Shown: one piece after another, positions 10,641 through 23,654 of the stretch
Layout: each line of letters begins with the position of its first letter
Position numbering within the stretch: position 1 is the stretch's first letter
Assembly (NCBI GenBank): GCA_028583685.1
Contig: JAMXIF010001183.1
Span: forward strand, 11,089,873 to 11,153,872
Reading direction: 5' to 3'
DNA from: Petaurus breviceps papuanus
Lineage: Eukaryota > Chordata > Mammalia > Diprotodontia > Petauridae
DNA length: 64,000 nucleotides
Translations under genes and position numbers: made by a program
Notes under the pieces: model-generated
What the model was told of the DNA's origin: nothing
The model's database searches: none
The model's input: the letters and a program-made list of their open reading frames with translations, nothing else

Positions 10641-12024
10641 TGATCTGAATTAGTTTTATATTAAAAAAAAACCTTGAATATAAAATAAGAAAAGAAAAAA
10701 AAAAGAGACAAAATACTAAAATTTAAGTACAAAGTAAGAAAAGAGAAAAATGATCTTACATTTAAATGTAGTAGGCAGCCACTTTTAGGAATTGCAGGGA
10801 GGCCCACTGAATCACAAATACCCTTCTTACCCACTCATTGTATAATGCCTAAGATTTGCCCTCATTAGTTAAGGACTTTGACCCCTGATTAAACGCAAAT
10901 TGTCTTAGGAGTAATGGTTTTAGCTGTTATCAGTTAATTGCCCCTTAGAACCATGAATCCTTTCAGAGACCAGGTCCTGATGAGAGGATGAGAAGAAATG
11001 GGGAGTAATCCTAAGAAAGATAGCTATCTGACAGGAAGGGCAAAATTTCTTTACTAAGGTTAGGAAAGGGACTAAGAATGGGAAAGCTACAAACACCACA
11101 CTTTACTATGTTCAAATCATCCCTCTGGTATGGCTATACCTTCCCACCTTCTCTGCATTGTGCTATTTTTGGGGTTTGAAGGGCTTAAAAAGGAGGAGAT
11201 AGAATCAGCTCCATGATGCATTAATAATCATTCATAACTTTAAAGTAGTTATTCACACCAGGTCTAAGGAAGATGCTGCTTCTTGTCAAAAAGATAAATA
11301 CCACATTTGAAAAGAGGTATAGTGGGGCATGCAACAATTTTTTAAAATTGAACAGACACCTTCTTTGAAATTAATTTAAACAAGTGACACAGTGGAAGAA
11401 CTTCAGAGTTCTTCCCTGCTAGAAAAATTTAAATTTCCTTTCCAATTGGCTTTTCTTCTAAAAATAAGTCCTATTCATGTCAAGCATCTGCCTTAGTTTC
11501 ATTCCTTTTGGGGGGGAAGGGGTTGGCAAAGTTGTATGAAAATGAGTGCAGAGATGATAACATTACTTAAAATGATATTGTATGATTGTAAATTTGAGCT
11601 CCTTCTAGGGAAAGCTTAAGATCATAGGGATTCATTGGATAAATTTATCACTATAATTAAGTGTGAAAAATTATGCCCTTACTCAACACTCATAACCTCC
11701 TTTTATTTACATGTGAACCTGGAATTGAAACTAGACTAAAACATTTCCAATCACCCCATGAAAATATGCTATTGAAAAAAAAGGTCCAGAAGTGGGCTGA
11801 GGCATTCTGGAAGTTGGACTTCCTTATAGAAAGAGCCGATCATCATACATGACTCATCCCTGGCATACTTAAACCTTTTTAAACAAAAACAAGAGGAACA
11901 AAAAAAAATTGTAATGATTAATGAAAAATCCAATGGGGAAATAGGATGAATTGTGTCAGCAGAAGAGCCTGGGAAGATTATAATTTTTTCTCAATGCAGA
12001 TCATCTCTTGGGTTCATGGTCAGT

Positions 12025-12275
12025 CAACTAAAGATTACTGAGTGTTTACTTTTTACAGGGTGTTATGCTAAATGTTGAGAGAAATATAAAGAAATATGAG
12101 ACATGGTTTGTTCCCCTAAGGAGCTTATTGTCTATTCATTCATCCAACATAGATTTATCAAGTGTTTGCTCTGTGTAAGACCCTGTGCTTCATGCTGGGG
12201 ATACAAAGATAAAAGGAAAATAGTTCCCACTCTCAAAGGAGTTTATATTCTTTCAGTAAGAACAAATAATTCCAG
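12025..12275 (+). repeat. Interspersed repeat of the 'tgtgccaggcac' family
   Basis: Two overlapping copies: tactgagtgtttactttttac up to about 12120, then atttatcaagtgtttgctct, gctggggatacaaagataaa and caaaggagtttatattcttt. Confidence 0.5.
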
Positions 12276-12469
12276 ATTAATTTAGTTTCCTTCTTTTTTG
12301 GATATTACTTGATAGGCAAAATTTGTAACCATGACATTTCATTACAGGAATTAAGAAAGTTTCTCAGGATACCTTTGTGGACAGGATAGAAAAATGTGTA
12401 TTGGGTAATAGTATAATTAGTTGGATTTGGAACTGGATTTATGACTTGAACCAAAGTGTGTGAATTCAC

Positions 12470-13015
12470 AAATCAATACCAATGTGGATAAATATCTCTA
12501 CTGAAGTATCACAGGGCTCTGTCCTTGGTCCTATTTTGTCTCACACATAAAATTAGGAGAGACTGATGACAACTGGAATCTAAAAAGATTTTGCTGGGAT
12601 GGGAAAACCTATATGAATTTAATAAAACACAGTTTGAAAGGACAAATGAATAGTCCTACACTTGGGTTCAGAAAATCAGCTTTATAGTTATAGGATGATA
12701 GGCAACACATTTTGTTAAAAAAAAAAGAGACATGGAGGTTTTATAGAAGCTACCTCAATAGGAGTCAACAGTATGACAGAGCGTACAAAAAGAAAAAAAA
12801 AAGGGAATGCTTTGTGGCTACACCAATGGAAGCAGAATCCTGCTGTTGTCTGTCCTGAACAATCAATCAAAATGCCTAGGCAGTGCTTGGTCAGACCACT
12901 CTGGAGAATTAGGAGAATTATGTTTTAGGAAGGACATTGAAAAACTGGAGAGTATCTAGTGGAGGGTGACCATGATGATGAAGTCAAAGAAATTAGAAAG
13001 GGGAAGACACTGAAT
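12470..13015 (+). repeat. CR1/L3-clade LINE fragment (reverse transcriptase part)
   Basis: The plus strand encodes SQGSVLGPILS, the QGS-LGP block of a CR1/L2-type reverse transcriptase (about 12505-12540). Later comes LVRPLWR and EGH-KTGE from the C-terminal block about 12885-12960 (cttggtcagaccactctgga, aggaaggacattgaaaaact). It is broken into frames by many changes, so it is inactive. Its continuation appears at 13965-14095 after later insertions. Confidence 0.65.
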
Positions 13016-13034
13016 GGTATTAAGAGGGAACAAT

Positions 13035-13072
13035 ATGCATGTGTGTGTGTGTGTGTGTGTGTACATATATAT
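13035..13072 (+). repeat. (TG)n/(AT)n microsatellite
   Basis: gcatgtgtgtgtgtgtgtgt followed by acatatata. Confidence 0.9.
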
Positions 13073-13079
13073 TTAGAAG

Positions 13080-13755
13080 AGTATAAAAGTCTTCTAAATT
13101 CAGAAGAAATAAAATGGTAAGGGAGGGGGAAGAGGACAGGGGAGGAATCTTTAGAGGGGAGGCTAATGGAATAGGTAAAAGGGGCTACAGAATGTTGTTT
13201 AGATTTGTGAGAATGAGAGGATAGGGGAAGGATCCTTGGAGGGAGGAAGGCAAGTAATAGGAGGCAAGGTAGGGGGTAGAAGTAAAGTAGAGGAAGCAGG
13301 AGGGATAGGAAACAAGAGATGTACACAAACATATAAACAAAGGTCAGAAATAGAATTTGTTTGGGAAAGTATATGTTTATATATGTATGTATATATGTAT
13401 ATATCTATAGCTGTAGAGAAATATATCCACACTTAATTGCAGCCTTCTGGAGGTGGGGGGGGGAGGGAGAAAAAAAAGGACAAAGTAAAAAAATGCACAA
13501 CAGAGAACAAAAGAAAACTTACAAGGAAGCAAAAATGAACACCTCTCAACACAACGTGTAGTATTTATCATACAGGTTTTCTTGAAATGAAAATTTATTG
13601 TTACATATTTTAATTCTTCTCATGTTCTATTATACACATGACATGCTTCCACACCTTTCTTAATTTGTATTTAAGTCCCAATAATTAAGTTTATGAGATA
13701 TTTTTGTTTCTTTTCTCTATTCTGTATTTGTGTTCTAGTGTTTGGAAAAAATAAA
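13080..13755 (+). repeat. Probable LINE 3'-UTR-like, purine-rich sequence
   Basis: A G/A-rich stretch (agggagggggaagaggacag) is followed by a TA-rich run near 13376-13420 and then ttgaaatgaaaatttattgt. It has the look of a marsupial LINE 3' untranslated region. It interrupts the CR1/L3 LINE and so inserted later. The family is not settled. Confidence 0.35.
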
Positions 13756-13770
13756 AGAGGAAAAAAAAGG

Positions 13771-13925
13771 GGCAACTAGGTGGCACAGTGAATAGAGAAC
13801 CGACCCTGGAATGGAGAGGACCCGAGTTCAAATCTAACATCAGATATTTAACACTAGCTGTGTGACCTTGGGCAAGTCACTTAACCCCAATTACCTTGCT
13901 TCCACCCCCTCCAAAAAAAAAAAAA
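13771..13925 (+). repeat. WSINE1-type SINE
   Basis: ggggcaactaggtggcacag to tcacttaaccccaattacct and an A-tail. It lies inside A-rich sequence within the interrupted CR1/L3 LINE. Confidence 0.85.
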
Positions 13926-13964
13926 GAAGAAAAAAAGCAATTAGAGCAATTACAAAGAGGAATG

Positions 13965-14095
13965 GACTTTTTGGGGGAGGTAATGAGTTCTTCTTTATTG
14001 AAGGTCTTCAAGAAAAGGCTAGATAAATATGACTCAGATATTGTAGACAGGATTCCTGCTTCTGGGATGTGTTAGACTTGACCTCTGAGTCCTCT
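13965..14095 (+). repeat. CR1/L3 LINE 3' fragment
   Basis: attgaaggtcttcaagaaaa, ggctagataaatatgactca, ggattcctgcttctgggatg and agacttgacctctgagtcc match the 3' end of the same LINE family as 12470-13015 and 44018-44245. Confidence 0.6.
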
Positions 14096-16054
14096 TTATT
14101 TTTATTTTTAAAATTTCTTTTTAAATTAAATTAAATTTTAATTTGTGAAATAAATTAACTTATGAAACAAAACAAACATTTCCATAATATAGTAGAATAA
14201 AAAAAGACATGATTGCACATGAAACTGCAAAGCTATTATGCACAGCTTGCTATTCCTTTTAAGATTCCACATACCCATGTCTATGTTTGAGAGTGTATAA
14301 AAATATGGGCATTAACTCTCATATACTATAACAATAATAGTAATAATTCTAATAGGGAGTACATTTGTCAAATGAGAGGTATACACAAAAAAGTACTTCA
14401 TTTATAAAGTACATATGGACATAACACATAAAAAGAACAGAGCATAAGTAAAGACACAGAAATATTTCTGATTTGAAGGAATAAGGTCCCCTAATCTTGT
14501 TTTCTTTAAATTACTTTTCTAAGCTCCTCAATATACTTATATATGAGAGTAAAAAGTAACTCCCTTATTAATTTTTTTTCAGACAAATAACTTAATTTTT
14601 TAATGCTAAGAATCTGCCCCAAGGAAGAAATTAACTATGATATTTTTTTCCTATAAAATTTATAACCAAGGTTAAATTAATTTGTAATTGTAGGTTACCA
14701 AAAAGGAAATTGCCTATCAGTGGGCTCATTATCTGATAAGGAGTCCAAAGGAAGTCAGCCTTCCTTACTGGCTTCTTTGAGGAATTTTAAACACCCACTA
14801 AACTTGCATGCCTTCCCAAGAGAAGGTATTTGGCAATGTAACTTAACAATTAATGTTTCAGGAGAATCATTCATGTCGTAATTCATTTTATTCAATGCTC
14901 TATTTTGTAGAACTAGAAAGTATTCAGACGAACAAGATCCACTGCTTTGTCACAAAGGATTAATAACTATACTTTTCCTGTCTTCCCTGACTTTTACTAT
15001 ATGTAGAAAAGTTTGCTTCCACACCCCTTTCCTGAGTAGTCTGTTTCACATTCAAAATCACTGCCAGAACACTTCCATGCTTTTTAGCTTACATTTGCCC
15101 CCTTTTGTTAAAAAAACAAATCTTGAAGCCGTTGCTCCCTGTCCTATCTGCAGAGGCTGTGAATAATTCCCTGTATTTGTACTGAGAGTGTGAAGGTATT
15201 TTTAGTCTGTGATCATGTCTCCGGCTGATTCTGTTATTCCCCAGATTGTTAATTTAACTTCCTCTACAGATCTACCTCCCAATCTTCACATCCTTTTTTC
15301 TCTTTGCTTAGCATTTTTCCTGTGCTTAAAAATATCTTATTTTTAGATTCTTAAAACACTGACAGCAGAACAGCACATGATTTCAGGTCTGGCCATTGCT
15401 GAATCTGATCTAGTGGTACAAGGCTCTCTCTTGAATTCCAATTAGGCTGGCCTGGTTAATACCACACGTAATGCTAAAATCTCATGTTGGGAAGATCACA
15501 TCTCTAGCTCAGTGGCTTAACCCTAGCTTTCAGGATGAAGTAATTGTAGTCTCCCTGAGTTCAAATTTCACAGAGGTCTCCATCAATACAATGGAGCTCA
15601 TTTGGTTTGGGCATTTGTTTCAATGGAATTTTCAGGAAGCTACTTCCAAAATGGAACTTGCAGCCTTTCATTGGTCATTGGATTTGCTTTTTTTTTAAAG
15701 TTGGGTTTTGTTCTGATGACTTTGAAGCAAATAACTATGAAAGTAGTATTATTTTACTTTTACATTTGAAAGTAAAACACACATTTTTATAATTATATTA
15801 AAATATCTATTTTTACATGATAAAACAAAGGGGATTCTCAAATTTTATTCCTAATGGCCACATAAAATTATGTTCTAGAAGTCTAGATTTACAGTTTTGC
15901 CTTGATTTTCTATCTGCTCTGTGTGACTATACAGCTGCTGCAAAATCTAGTCAGCAGATGAGGTTCAATTATACTTAAAATGGGATGTTTCTGTTCTCAT
16001 CTCCACAGGTTGCTAGGTACATTACTTGTTTTGCCTTTGCTTCTTCAGGTGTAT

Positions 16055-16325
16055 TGAGACAGTGAGATGGCACAGTGGATAGAACACTGGGTCTGCACCC
16101 AGGAAGACTTGATTTCAAATCTGGTCTCAGACACTTACTAGCATTGTGACCCTGGGCAAGTCCCTTAACCTCTGTTTGCCTTAGTTTCTTCAACTATAAA
16201 ATGGAGATAATAATAGCACCTGCCTCACAGGGTTGTTGTGATGATTGAATGAGTTAATATTTGTGAAAAGTGCTTAGCACAGTTCCTGGTACATAGTAGG
16301 TGCTAGATAAATGCTTATTCTCTTC
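16055..16325 (+). repeat. MIR-like CORE-SINE, near full length
   Basis: gagatggcacagtggataga, tgtgaccctgggcaagtccc, ctcacagggttgttgtgatg and cagttcctggtacatagtag are in order. Well preserved for this family. Confidence 0.85.
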
Positions 16326-16982
16326 CCCTTTTTGTACTCTCGTATAGGGACAGAGGTATAAGATAAAGGATAAAGACATAGGGATAAAGAGTTCCTTGAT
16401 AAATTAACTTTAGGTGCTGCAGATTTTTGTCAGAGTCTCTTCCCCACCCCCAGTTTCCAATTAGAGATCATTTGAGAGAAGGTGAGATGTTGGAGAGCCT
16501 ACTCTGAACTTTGGTTATAGTACATCAGCTATCGCTCACCAAGGAATTTTGTTTTTATGTAAAATGGAACTGCTTAAAAAATGCAGCTCTAGCTATCTCA
16601 GAATTTCCCCAATAGTAAAATCTTGTACAGGAGAGTTTTCTACATCTTTAAGGGGGTAATGATTTTACCCTTTTTTTTTTTTTTTTGCAACTTGGTCTCT
16701 TTCCACTTTTTCATCAAAAGCAATTCTTATCACCTTCGGATCTCAAGAATTAACTTTATTCTTGCATTATTTTACATTATACATTTACATTTACTGACAT
16801 TATTGCTTAGTTTGAGACTATAGAGTAATGTGCCATACTATTTTAATTTACTGTAAAATTTACTTCCCTTTCATAAGTCATATGAAATTACTTATATAAA
16901 TAACATTTGAATTAGATTTCTGTATTAGACTAATGGGCTGTTATATCTTAATGAAATTGTTCCTGGCCCTAGAGTAGGATTG

Positions 16983-17228
16983 TTGTTGTTGGTGAATCAT
17001 TTTAGTCACGTCTGACTCTTTGTGACCCCATTTGGGATTTTTCTTGGCAAAGATACTGGGGTGGTTTGCCATTTCCTTATCCAGTTCATTTGACAGATGG
17101 GGAAACAAGGCAAAGAGAGTTATACGACTTGCCCAGGGTCACACAGCTAGTAAGTATCTGAGGACAGATACAACTCAGGATGATGAGTCTTCCTGACTCC
17201 AGGCCTGGTGCTCTATTCACTGTGACAT
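16983..17228 (-). repeat. MAR1-type CORE-SINE
   Basis: The plus strand reads ttgttgttggtgaatcattt, tttgtgaccccatttgggat, ggtttgccatttccttatcc, gcccagggtcacacagctag and gactccaggcctggtgctct: a complete MAR1 in reverse. Confidence 0.88.
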
Positions 17229-18316
17229 ATAGAATAAGTTGCATCTATTCAAATAATATGTTCCTGACAATCGATAAAAAGCAGGTTTTGAATGAAAATA
17301 AGATTTGTTTCACTTAGACTTTATATTTTAGGCTATATGGAAGAGGTTAATCATATAGAGCCAAACTTGGAGTTAGGATAGGGAAGGCAATGAGGGTTGG
17401 GTAAAGGGCAATTCCATTGTGACCCTCTAAAGCCAATCTAATTTTCAAAGTGCAATTTGGGGGGGCAGATTCCCTTTGTTTTGGGGGCAATTCCAAGGGA
17501 CATCGCCTAGGTATTACTATTCTAAAGTTGTTCTCATTTATTTTAGGATCTGTGTATGATAATACAATATACAATCTATTTAAAATAAGCTATCTACATC
17601 ATTTGGGAATGTGTTTTTGATGTGTTAAAATGTCACCATAGCTATCCAGGAGATCTAGCCAGCATAGCTGGGAAGGTCTATGTTAATAGGACATTACAGT
17701 TTTTCACCTTTGAATTATGAGCCTCAGTTTACCTAGAAATGTCCATTTTTAGTATTTGATTCTCCTGTCATGATTACTTGATTTCTATTGGTCAATTTTC
17801 TCACCTTCCAAATGGATTGGTTTCTTTGGTCTGACTCAAGTTGCTTATCACATATAAAGAGTGTGCTCACATTTATACCACCTAGTTAAGGATCATTTTT
17901 GCCAAGTGGACTTACGTATCTCAAGGTTGATGAAAGCACTGGACATACTTGCCACTACATATCTATCCCATGGTGTGGGAGACCTGGAAGCCAGGAAAAA
18001 CTGAATGGTCAAACAGAACACGCTTTTGTATGAACCCTATGCTGCCTGGCAGGAGGATCTGTTAGAGTACTGGTATGTTCCTTGGCTCACCTCTAGTACC
18101 TGAAAGGCATACTGAACAGACTGGCATGGCAGCCCTTAGTATATTTGGTTACACTACAAATTCATACTGGTTCTCTTTGACAAGGCATTTGATACCCCAT
18201 TCAATTTCCCATGTCTAAACTTTTTCTAATCATAATCATAGTTAATACTACTGCTACTTTGTTGGTTTTTTAAAAAGTTGTCTAGATTTATGATTTCACT
18301 TAACCTCTCATTTTTT

Positions 18317-18562
18317 GCTGTTGAGTTGTTTCAGGTGTGTCTGACTTTGTAAGCCCATTTGGGGTTTTCTTGGCAAAAATACTACAGTGGTTTTCCACTT
18401 CCTTCTCCAGTTCATTTTACAGATGAGAAAACTGAGGCAAAAAAGGTTAAATGACTTGCCCAGGGACACACAAGTGTCAGGAGGCCAGCTTTAAACTCAG
18501 AAAGATGAGTCTTCCTGACTCCAAGTCCGACACTCTATCAGCTTCATCACCTATTTGCCCTT
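18317..18562 (-). repeat. MAR1-type CORE-SINE
   Basis: Reverse copy: ctgttgagttgtttcaggtg, cttggcaaaaatactacagt, tgacttgcccagggacacac and gagtcttcctgactccaagt. Confidence 0.85.
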
Positions 18563-18824
18563 CACCTTTCATAGCCCCCAGATAACTTTCTAAGTGTATA
18601 AATTCAAGAACCATTGTAGATCTTCACTGATAGAGGTACCATTTTAGGTAGAGATGTTTCAAATTGGAAGTAGAGTTTTAACCCTACCTACCCTATATAC
18701 TCAATTAATGAAACCTACCTACCTATATACATTACATGTGTATTATGTATTTTGTTATATCTGAAATATTTGTATTTGCTTCATATCATTTTGAATATAT
18801 GCATATATTGTTTTCTTTTGGAAG

Positions 18825-18940
18825 AATGATAGCTCCTTTAGGGTAGAGACTACTTAATCTTTATCTCTGTATTCTTAGCACTTAGCACAGTGCTAGGCAC
18901 ATAGTAAGTACTTACACATTTTTGTTTGGTTGATTGTGTC
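18825..18940 (+). repeat. L2-like LINE 3' tail
   Basis: agctcctttagggtagagac and ttagcacagtgctaggcaca, with tagtaagtactta, is the conserved 3' end shared by L2-type LINEs. Confidence 0.65.
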
Positions 18941-19859
18941 ATCTTAGAAAGTAATTTAACACTGTTCCTCTGCTTACCATACATCAATAAAATAAAAATA
19001 TTGACTAGTCACCAAGTTAGCTCCTGAAGATGTTATAAGGATTAATCACCCAGTGATCATAAATATTCAATGCTTTAGACATATTAAATGCTAAAAAGAG
19101 TCACGGGTCTTTAGTCTATTGATGCAATTGATATAACTAAGAAACTCATCCTGAATAATGAACACTTGACCATAACACTCCTGGCAGCTATTTCATCTTT
19201 AAAGCCAAAGGCAAGCATCAATCCTCAGATAAATGTGGCACCAAATTGAGTGTTATTCATTCCAATATCTTCATCTCCCTTCTTGCTTTGTAAGGTGCCT
19301 CTGAAAAAGCTTTAGGTTAGAAAGGGAATGTTTCAGTAGTTCAGTAAGATCTATTTCTTACTGAAACAATCTCTGGTCTTTGAACATAGTTTCTCTTATG
19401 GATACTTCATTAATTCAAGAATCGTGAAGACAGTGACTTATGATCCACTGTGATTTCTGAAAGGGAGTGGCTAGTAATGGCTAATACCCCCTAACTCATT
19501 TTTGCTCAGTAAGCTACAAGGCTTTAAATAAAGAAATGGGAGGATAGGGAAGGGACTGGACGTTCTTTTACCATTGCTAACTGAAGTAAAAATAATTACC
19601 AAGTCCCTAGATCTCAATTTAGAAATCCTTTCTAAATCCATCTGTTTCATGCCCCCAAATCAACATTATGGAGGATGATTCCAACCAGGTCTTTGGGAAC
19701 CTATGAAATTAATGCTCTACTGGATTCAGACGGTGTCTCCATTCAGCAGTACCCACATAAGTACACTTGTGAAAAACAGATGACATAATACCTTCACCAG
19801 TAGGGACTTTGTTTTGGATACAACCATTATTAACTGATTAGCCCAAAAGTAGTAGTATC

Positions 19860-20180
19860 AATTAGTGAATCAATCAACATTTATTAAACTACTATATGCA
19901 AGTTACTGTGTTAGGCACTAAAGATACAAAGACAAAAGGGAAACAGTCCTCTTGCCCCCAAGGAGCTTACATTCCAAAAGGTGAGATAAGCATATATTCA
20001 ATATAGATAGAGCCTATATACTGTATAGGAAGAAATCTCTATATACTATAAGCATAAACTGTTCATGAGAAAATGAGTAAAAAATAAGTTTTGGGAGGAG
20101 TATTAAAAACCTGGGGGACAGGGAAATTGGGAAAAGCTTCATGGTGAAGACATCTAGGGTTCCATTTTAAATACCAGGCA
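19860..20180 (+). repeat. Interspersed repeat of the 'tgtgccaggcac' family
   Basis: tcaatcaacatttattaaac, gttaggcactaaagatacaa, caaggagcttacattccaaa and then a gaaaagcttcatggtgaaga segment. This is one of the longer copies here. Confidence 0.6.
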
Positions 20181-21589
20181 TCTATTTTTGGATGTAAACC
20201 TGGTTAGTTTAAAAAAAAAAGATAATTTCTGCTCAAGTAACAAGAATACCCTCAGAGGACTCAGGAAAAATGACCAACCTCAGCTCTAGGCATCTCCTGC
20301 ACATTCTAGAGGGACAATGTGCCCAACTGCTGCATATTTAGGTCCTCGTTCTGTTTTCTAACTCTCTATTCCAATCACCCCAGACTTGTCACATTCACTC
20401 CCATACCTGCCTATGATAATGCTGGATAGGCAGTTATGTAATAACTTGACCAGCTTTCCTTTGCTGGGAACTCTCCTGGTGGACATCCTGACACTACAGT
20501 AATACTCACAGTCACTGCAAAGAAACCAATTTACTCCCGTCCCTTAAATCACTGAACATCTCCCTCCTTTAACCTTTCCTAATACGTTCAAGATTTCAGA
20601 CCAGCATCACTTATAAATCTAGCAGCTGAACTCACAAATTTATATTTTCCTCCATTTAAACACATTCTTTATTGATTGAGAAAATCAAGATGAATGGGGC
20701 AAGAAGCCATAAACTCCTGGTCCAAATTAAATCAACAGGGCTTGTGTCTCTGGCTTGTGTCTTTCCTGACATAGCTACATGTTTCAATAGTGGGAGGAAT
20801 GCAGGGTGGGTGTCTCCAATGAGCTTGCTCACTGCTTTAGGATTTGCCTTCTTTCAAAGGTATTATATAGATCCTTGTCTTCAATAAATGGCTATGAGAT
20901 TTAGTTCTGAGGTCCCTGAATTGGAAACTATTTCTCAGCAGTTATCATTTGCATGTTTTTTTAAAAGACATAATTTAAAAAAAAAAGGAAAAAAGAAGCC
21001 AATTAATAATAGAGAGAATATACTCCTTTTTTACTATGGCTACTATTACTATTCATGGGAAAGGTGCCACTTTCTGCTAAAATGCTCTTTGCAGGAACCA
21101 ACATAGTGTCAAGTATTATAAAAATCTATAGCAAAACATCAGAAGACTTACATGACAGTTGTGGTTTTTCCCTTCATTACCCAAATATCTTAAATTACCA
21201 TCTAATGAATTAGAGAGTAATGATAAAGAATTGGTTTTAAGCTACTCATCAAGATTACTGCATTTCACATCTAGCCAGAATTATGCATTCTACATATCCA
21301 GAGCTAAAAATACATTTCTTGGGTTTTTTTGGGGGGAGCAAGGGGAAGTTTAAACTTCAACATATAAAAATAATAACCTATCTATGTACAGCAAAACAAG
21401 AGTTATCTTGAATTTTACCAAAGAATAACTTCTTAAATGAGTATCTCACGTATCCAAACAACAATTCTTCAATTTAGTAACTTTTACTAAGGCTAACACC
21501 AAGTATCATGAATCCATTGCCCCCAAAATTGAGCTATCAGTGAGGGTTTAGAAAAAATACTTTTTTTTGAAGCATGACAGGGTGTAGTC

Positions 21590-22015
21590 AGCTTCTGGAC
21601 TCTTTGGGCTTTTGCAGACAATGTTGATACAGAATGTCACTTACCTATTGCATGGTTGCCCTGAGAGGTTAAGTGAATGACCATGGGTCACACATGAAGT
21701 ATGTGTCAAAGGCAGGGCTCAAACCAGGTCTTCCTGGCTCCTCAGTTGTAGGTAGATATGAGCATGTGTATAAAATATATGTGTGTGGTGCTTATTTTTT
21801 TGTCCATACCTATGATTTAATTGGTGGAGGGAATTCTCTCTACCAAAAGACAGTGGCAACTACTATGTAACTTTTAGTCTTAAAAAGTTGCTTGAGGCAC
21901 TGAGTAGTTAATTGATTTGTATGTGGTCATATACAAGTAGTATGTCTTAGAGGTAGGATTTTAACCCAGGTATTCTTGACCCTAAGGCTTTTGTCCACAA
22001 TGCCATGCCATCTCT
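21590..22015 (+). repeat. Two MIR3-like fragments
   Basis: ggctcaaaccaggtcttcct (about 21700) and gattttaacccaggtattct with atgccatgccatctctcatc (about 21955-22015) are the 3' ends of old SINE-like repeats. Confidence 0.4.
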
Positions 22016-22027
22016 CATCCTTGTGTG

Positions 22028-22108
22028 CATAACAAGTATATATGTATACACACATGTATATATATTTCATGTATACATGTTATATATATATATACATGTA
22101 TGTATAGC
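22028..22108 (+). repeat. AT-rich microsatellite (TATA/TGTA)
   Basis: Alternating tatatatgtatacacac and tatatatatatacatgta blocks. Confidence 0.85.
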
Positions 22109-22334
22109 ATTTTATGTACTTTAAATTTTATTTATCTTTCTACACATTGATTCCACTACATAAAAAGATGTAAAGTTTCATAGGTTCAGAAATGGAAGGG
22201 AGTTCAGATTATCATGTCAATTCCTATTTTACAACTACAGAAACTGAGACCAGTGAGGTAAAATAATTTGCTTAAAGTAACCAAAGGAAAAAGTAGAAGA
22301 ACTAAAACCCAAATCCAGCCTTTTGGCTCCAGAC

Positions 22335-22575
22335 TCAGTATAGAGGTGGCATAGAGGACAGAGAATTGGACCAGGAGTAAGGAAGACCTGAATTCAAATT
22401 CAGCCTCAGATATGAGATATTTAACCTCCCTTTCAGTTTCCTCAACTATTAAAGGGAGATGATAATAAAGTCTACCTCAAAGGCCACGGTGAGAATCAAA
22501 TGAGATAATATTTGTAAAATGCTTAGCACAGAGCCCAGAAAAAATGTAGGTATTTAATAAATGGTTATTTCCTTT
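22335..22575 (+). repeat. MIR-like CORE-SINE
   Basis: gaggtggcatagaggacaga, gaattcaaattcagcctcag, ggtgagaatcaaatgagata and gtaaaatgcttagcacagag are in order. Confidence 0.75.
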
Positions 22576-23090
22576 CCTTTCCCTTCCACTCTGCCCTTCC
22601 TACTGTACCAACTTCATAAATATACAATAACGTTTGAGTTCCAAATTCTCTCCTTCCCTCCTCATTGAGAAGGCAAGCAATTTGACATATACTTGGAGAC
22701 TGATACGAGCCCACTGATAGTGAGTGTCGCCTGTATGTGTGAGTATGACTAAAAAGTCTAATAAATGGCTAACAAACAGCAGAACACAGTACACTGCACA
22801 GTATTTGGCAATAACCTTAATTCAAATAAGTTGATCTGTATGAAAATGAGGGTTGGTGTTTCTCAGTATAACAAAAATAATAGATCACATTACATCTCCA
22901 CAGCAAGTTATAGTTTTGAAAATGCTCTGCTGATGACAACCCTGTGAAGTTGGTAGGGAAAGACTAAATGCAAATAGAATTTAAGCTCATTTTGCAAATG
23001 TGTCAACAGGAGATGCTGATACAACAAAAGAGCAGTTGGCACATGCATTTTTTGCTCAATCCCAACATCCCTTGGTGGAGAGTTTCTTAC

Positions 23091-23216
23091 CTTCACAGCA
23101 TACTCGGTATCAGTAGCTTTATGCACACATCTCTTGCACACCGAGTATGAGCCTACTCCTATGTCCTCCTTGATCTCATAGCCATCTGTAAAGTGAATAT
23201 TGTTCCCATGTAACTG
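23091..23216 (-). CDS. RPS6KA2: RPS6KA2 (RSK3) internal exon, about residues 403-444, start of C-terminal kinase domain
   Basis: This 126-bp exon encodes 42 residues, from [20 protein letters not shown] through [20 protein letters not shown] to VK. It opens the C-terminal CaMK-type kinase domain, which ERK activates and which then phosphorylates the hydrophobic-motif serine. Visible elements are the glycine-rich loop GVGSYSV, the cysteine in SVCKR (equivalent to RSK2 Cys436, the target of cysteine-reactive RSK inhibitors) and the ATP-binding lysine of AVK, which is the last residue of the exon. [13 protein letters not shown] matches RSK3 and not RSK2 (CIHKATNMEFAVK). Both introns are phase 0. 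The donor is AAG|gtaaga. The acceptor reads cacagCAG, a tandem NAGNAG site, so inclusion of the first glutamine may vary between transcripts. Confidence 0.97.
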
Positions 23217-23654
23217 CTGTGAAATGAGAACAATAAAAGAAGGAAGTGTTAGAATTAACTTTCATGAAAATAAAGTGGAAATTCTAGACTCATTGAATAA
23301 GAAAGCACCCAAGTCTTACAGTGATGTCTCTTCATGGAACTGGATTATTTAAAGGTATGGCAATGGAGCATAAGCTATGGAAGGTCTTTTTGTACTAGAA
23401 AGGCATGTTTCTAGGCATAGTAATAGAATAGGGACCTGTTGTCTAAGTCAAGCCAAAGTTATACAAAGGTAATCATATTGGCCATTAAGCCATCCCTTCA
23501 CACCCCATAGCAATTCATTAAATGACCCCAAATAGAAAACGATCTTTGTGAATTCCATTCTGACTCTATGGTGAAACTGACAGAATTTCAGAAAAAGGGG
23601 GCAGAGAATCACAAAAGTTAACTACCAAGTGATGATTTTTTGGGGGGGGTCCGT

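Noticed and set aside
12925-13571. Several open frames rich in Pro, Leu, Ser or Tyr
   Set aside because: They arise from purine-rich and TA-rich low-complexity DNA.
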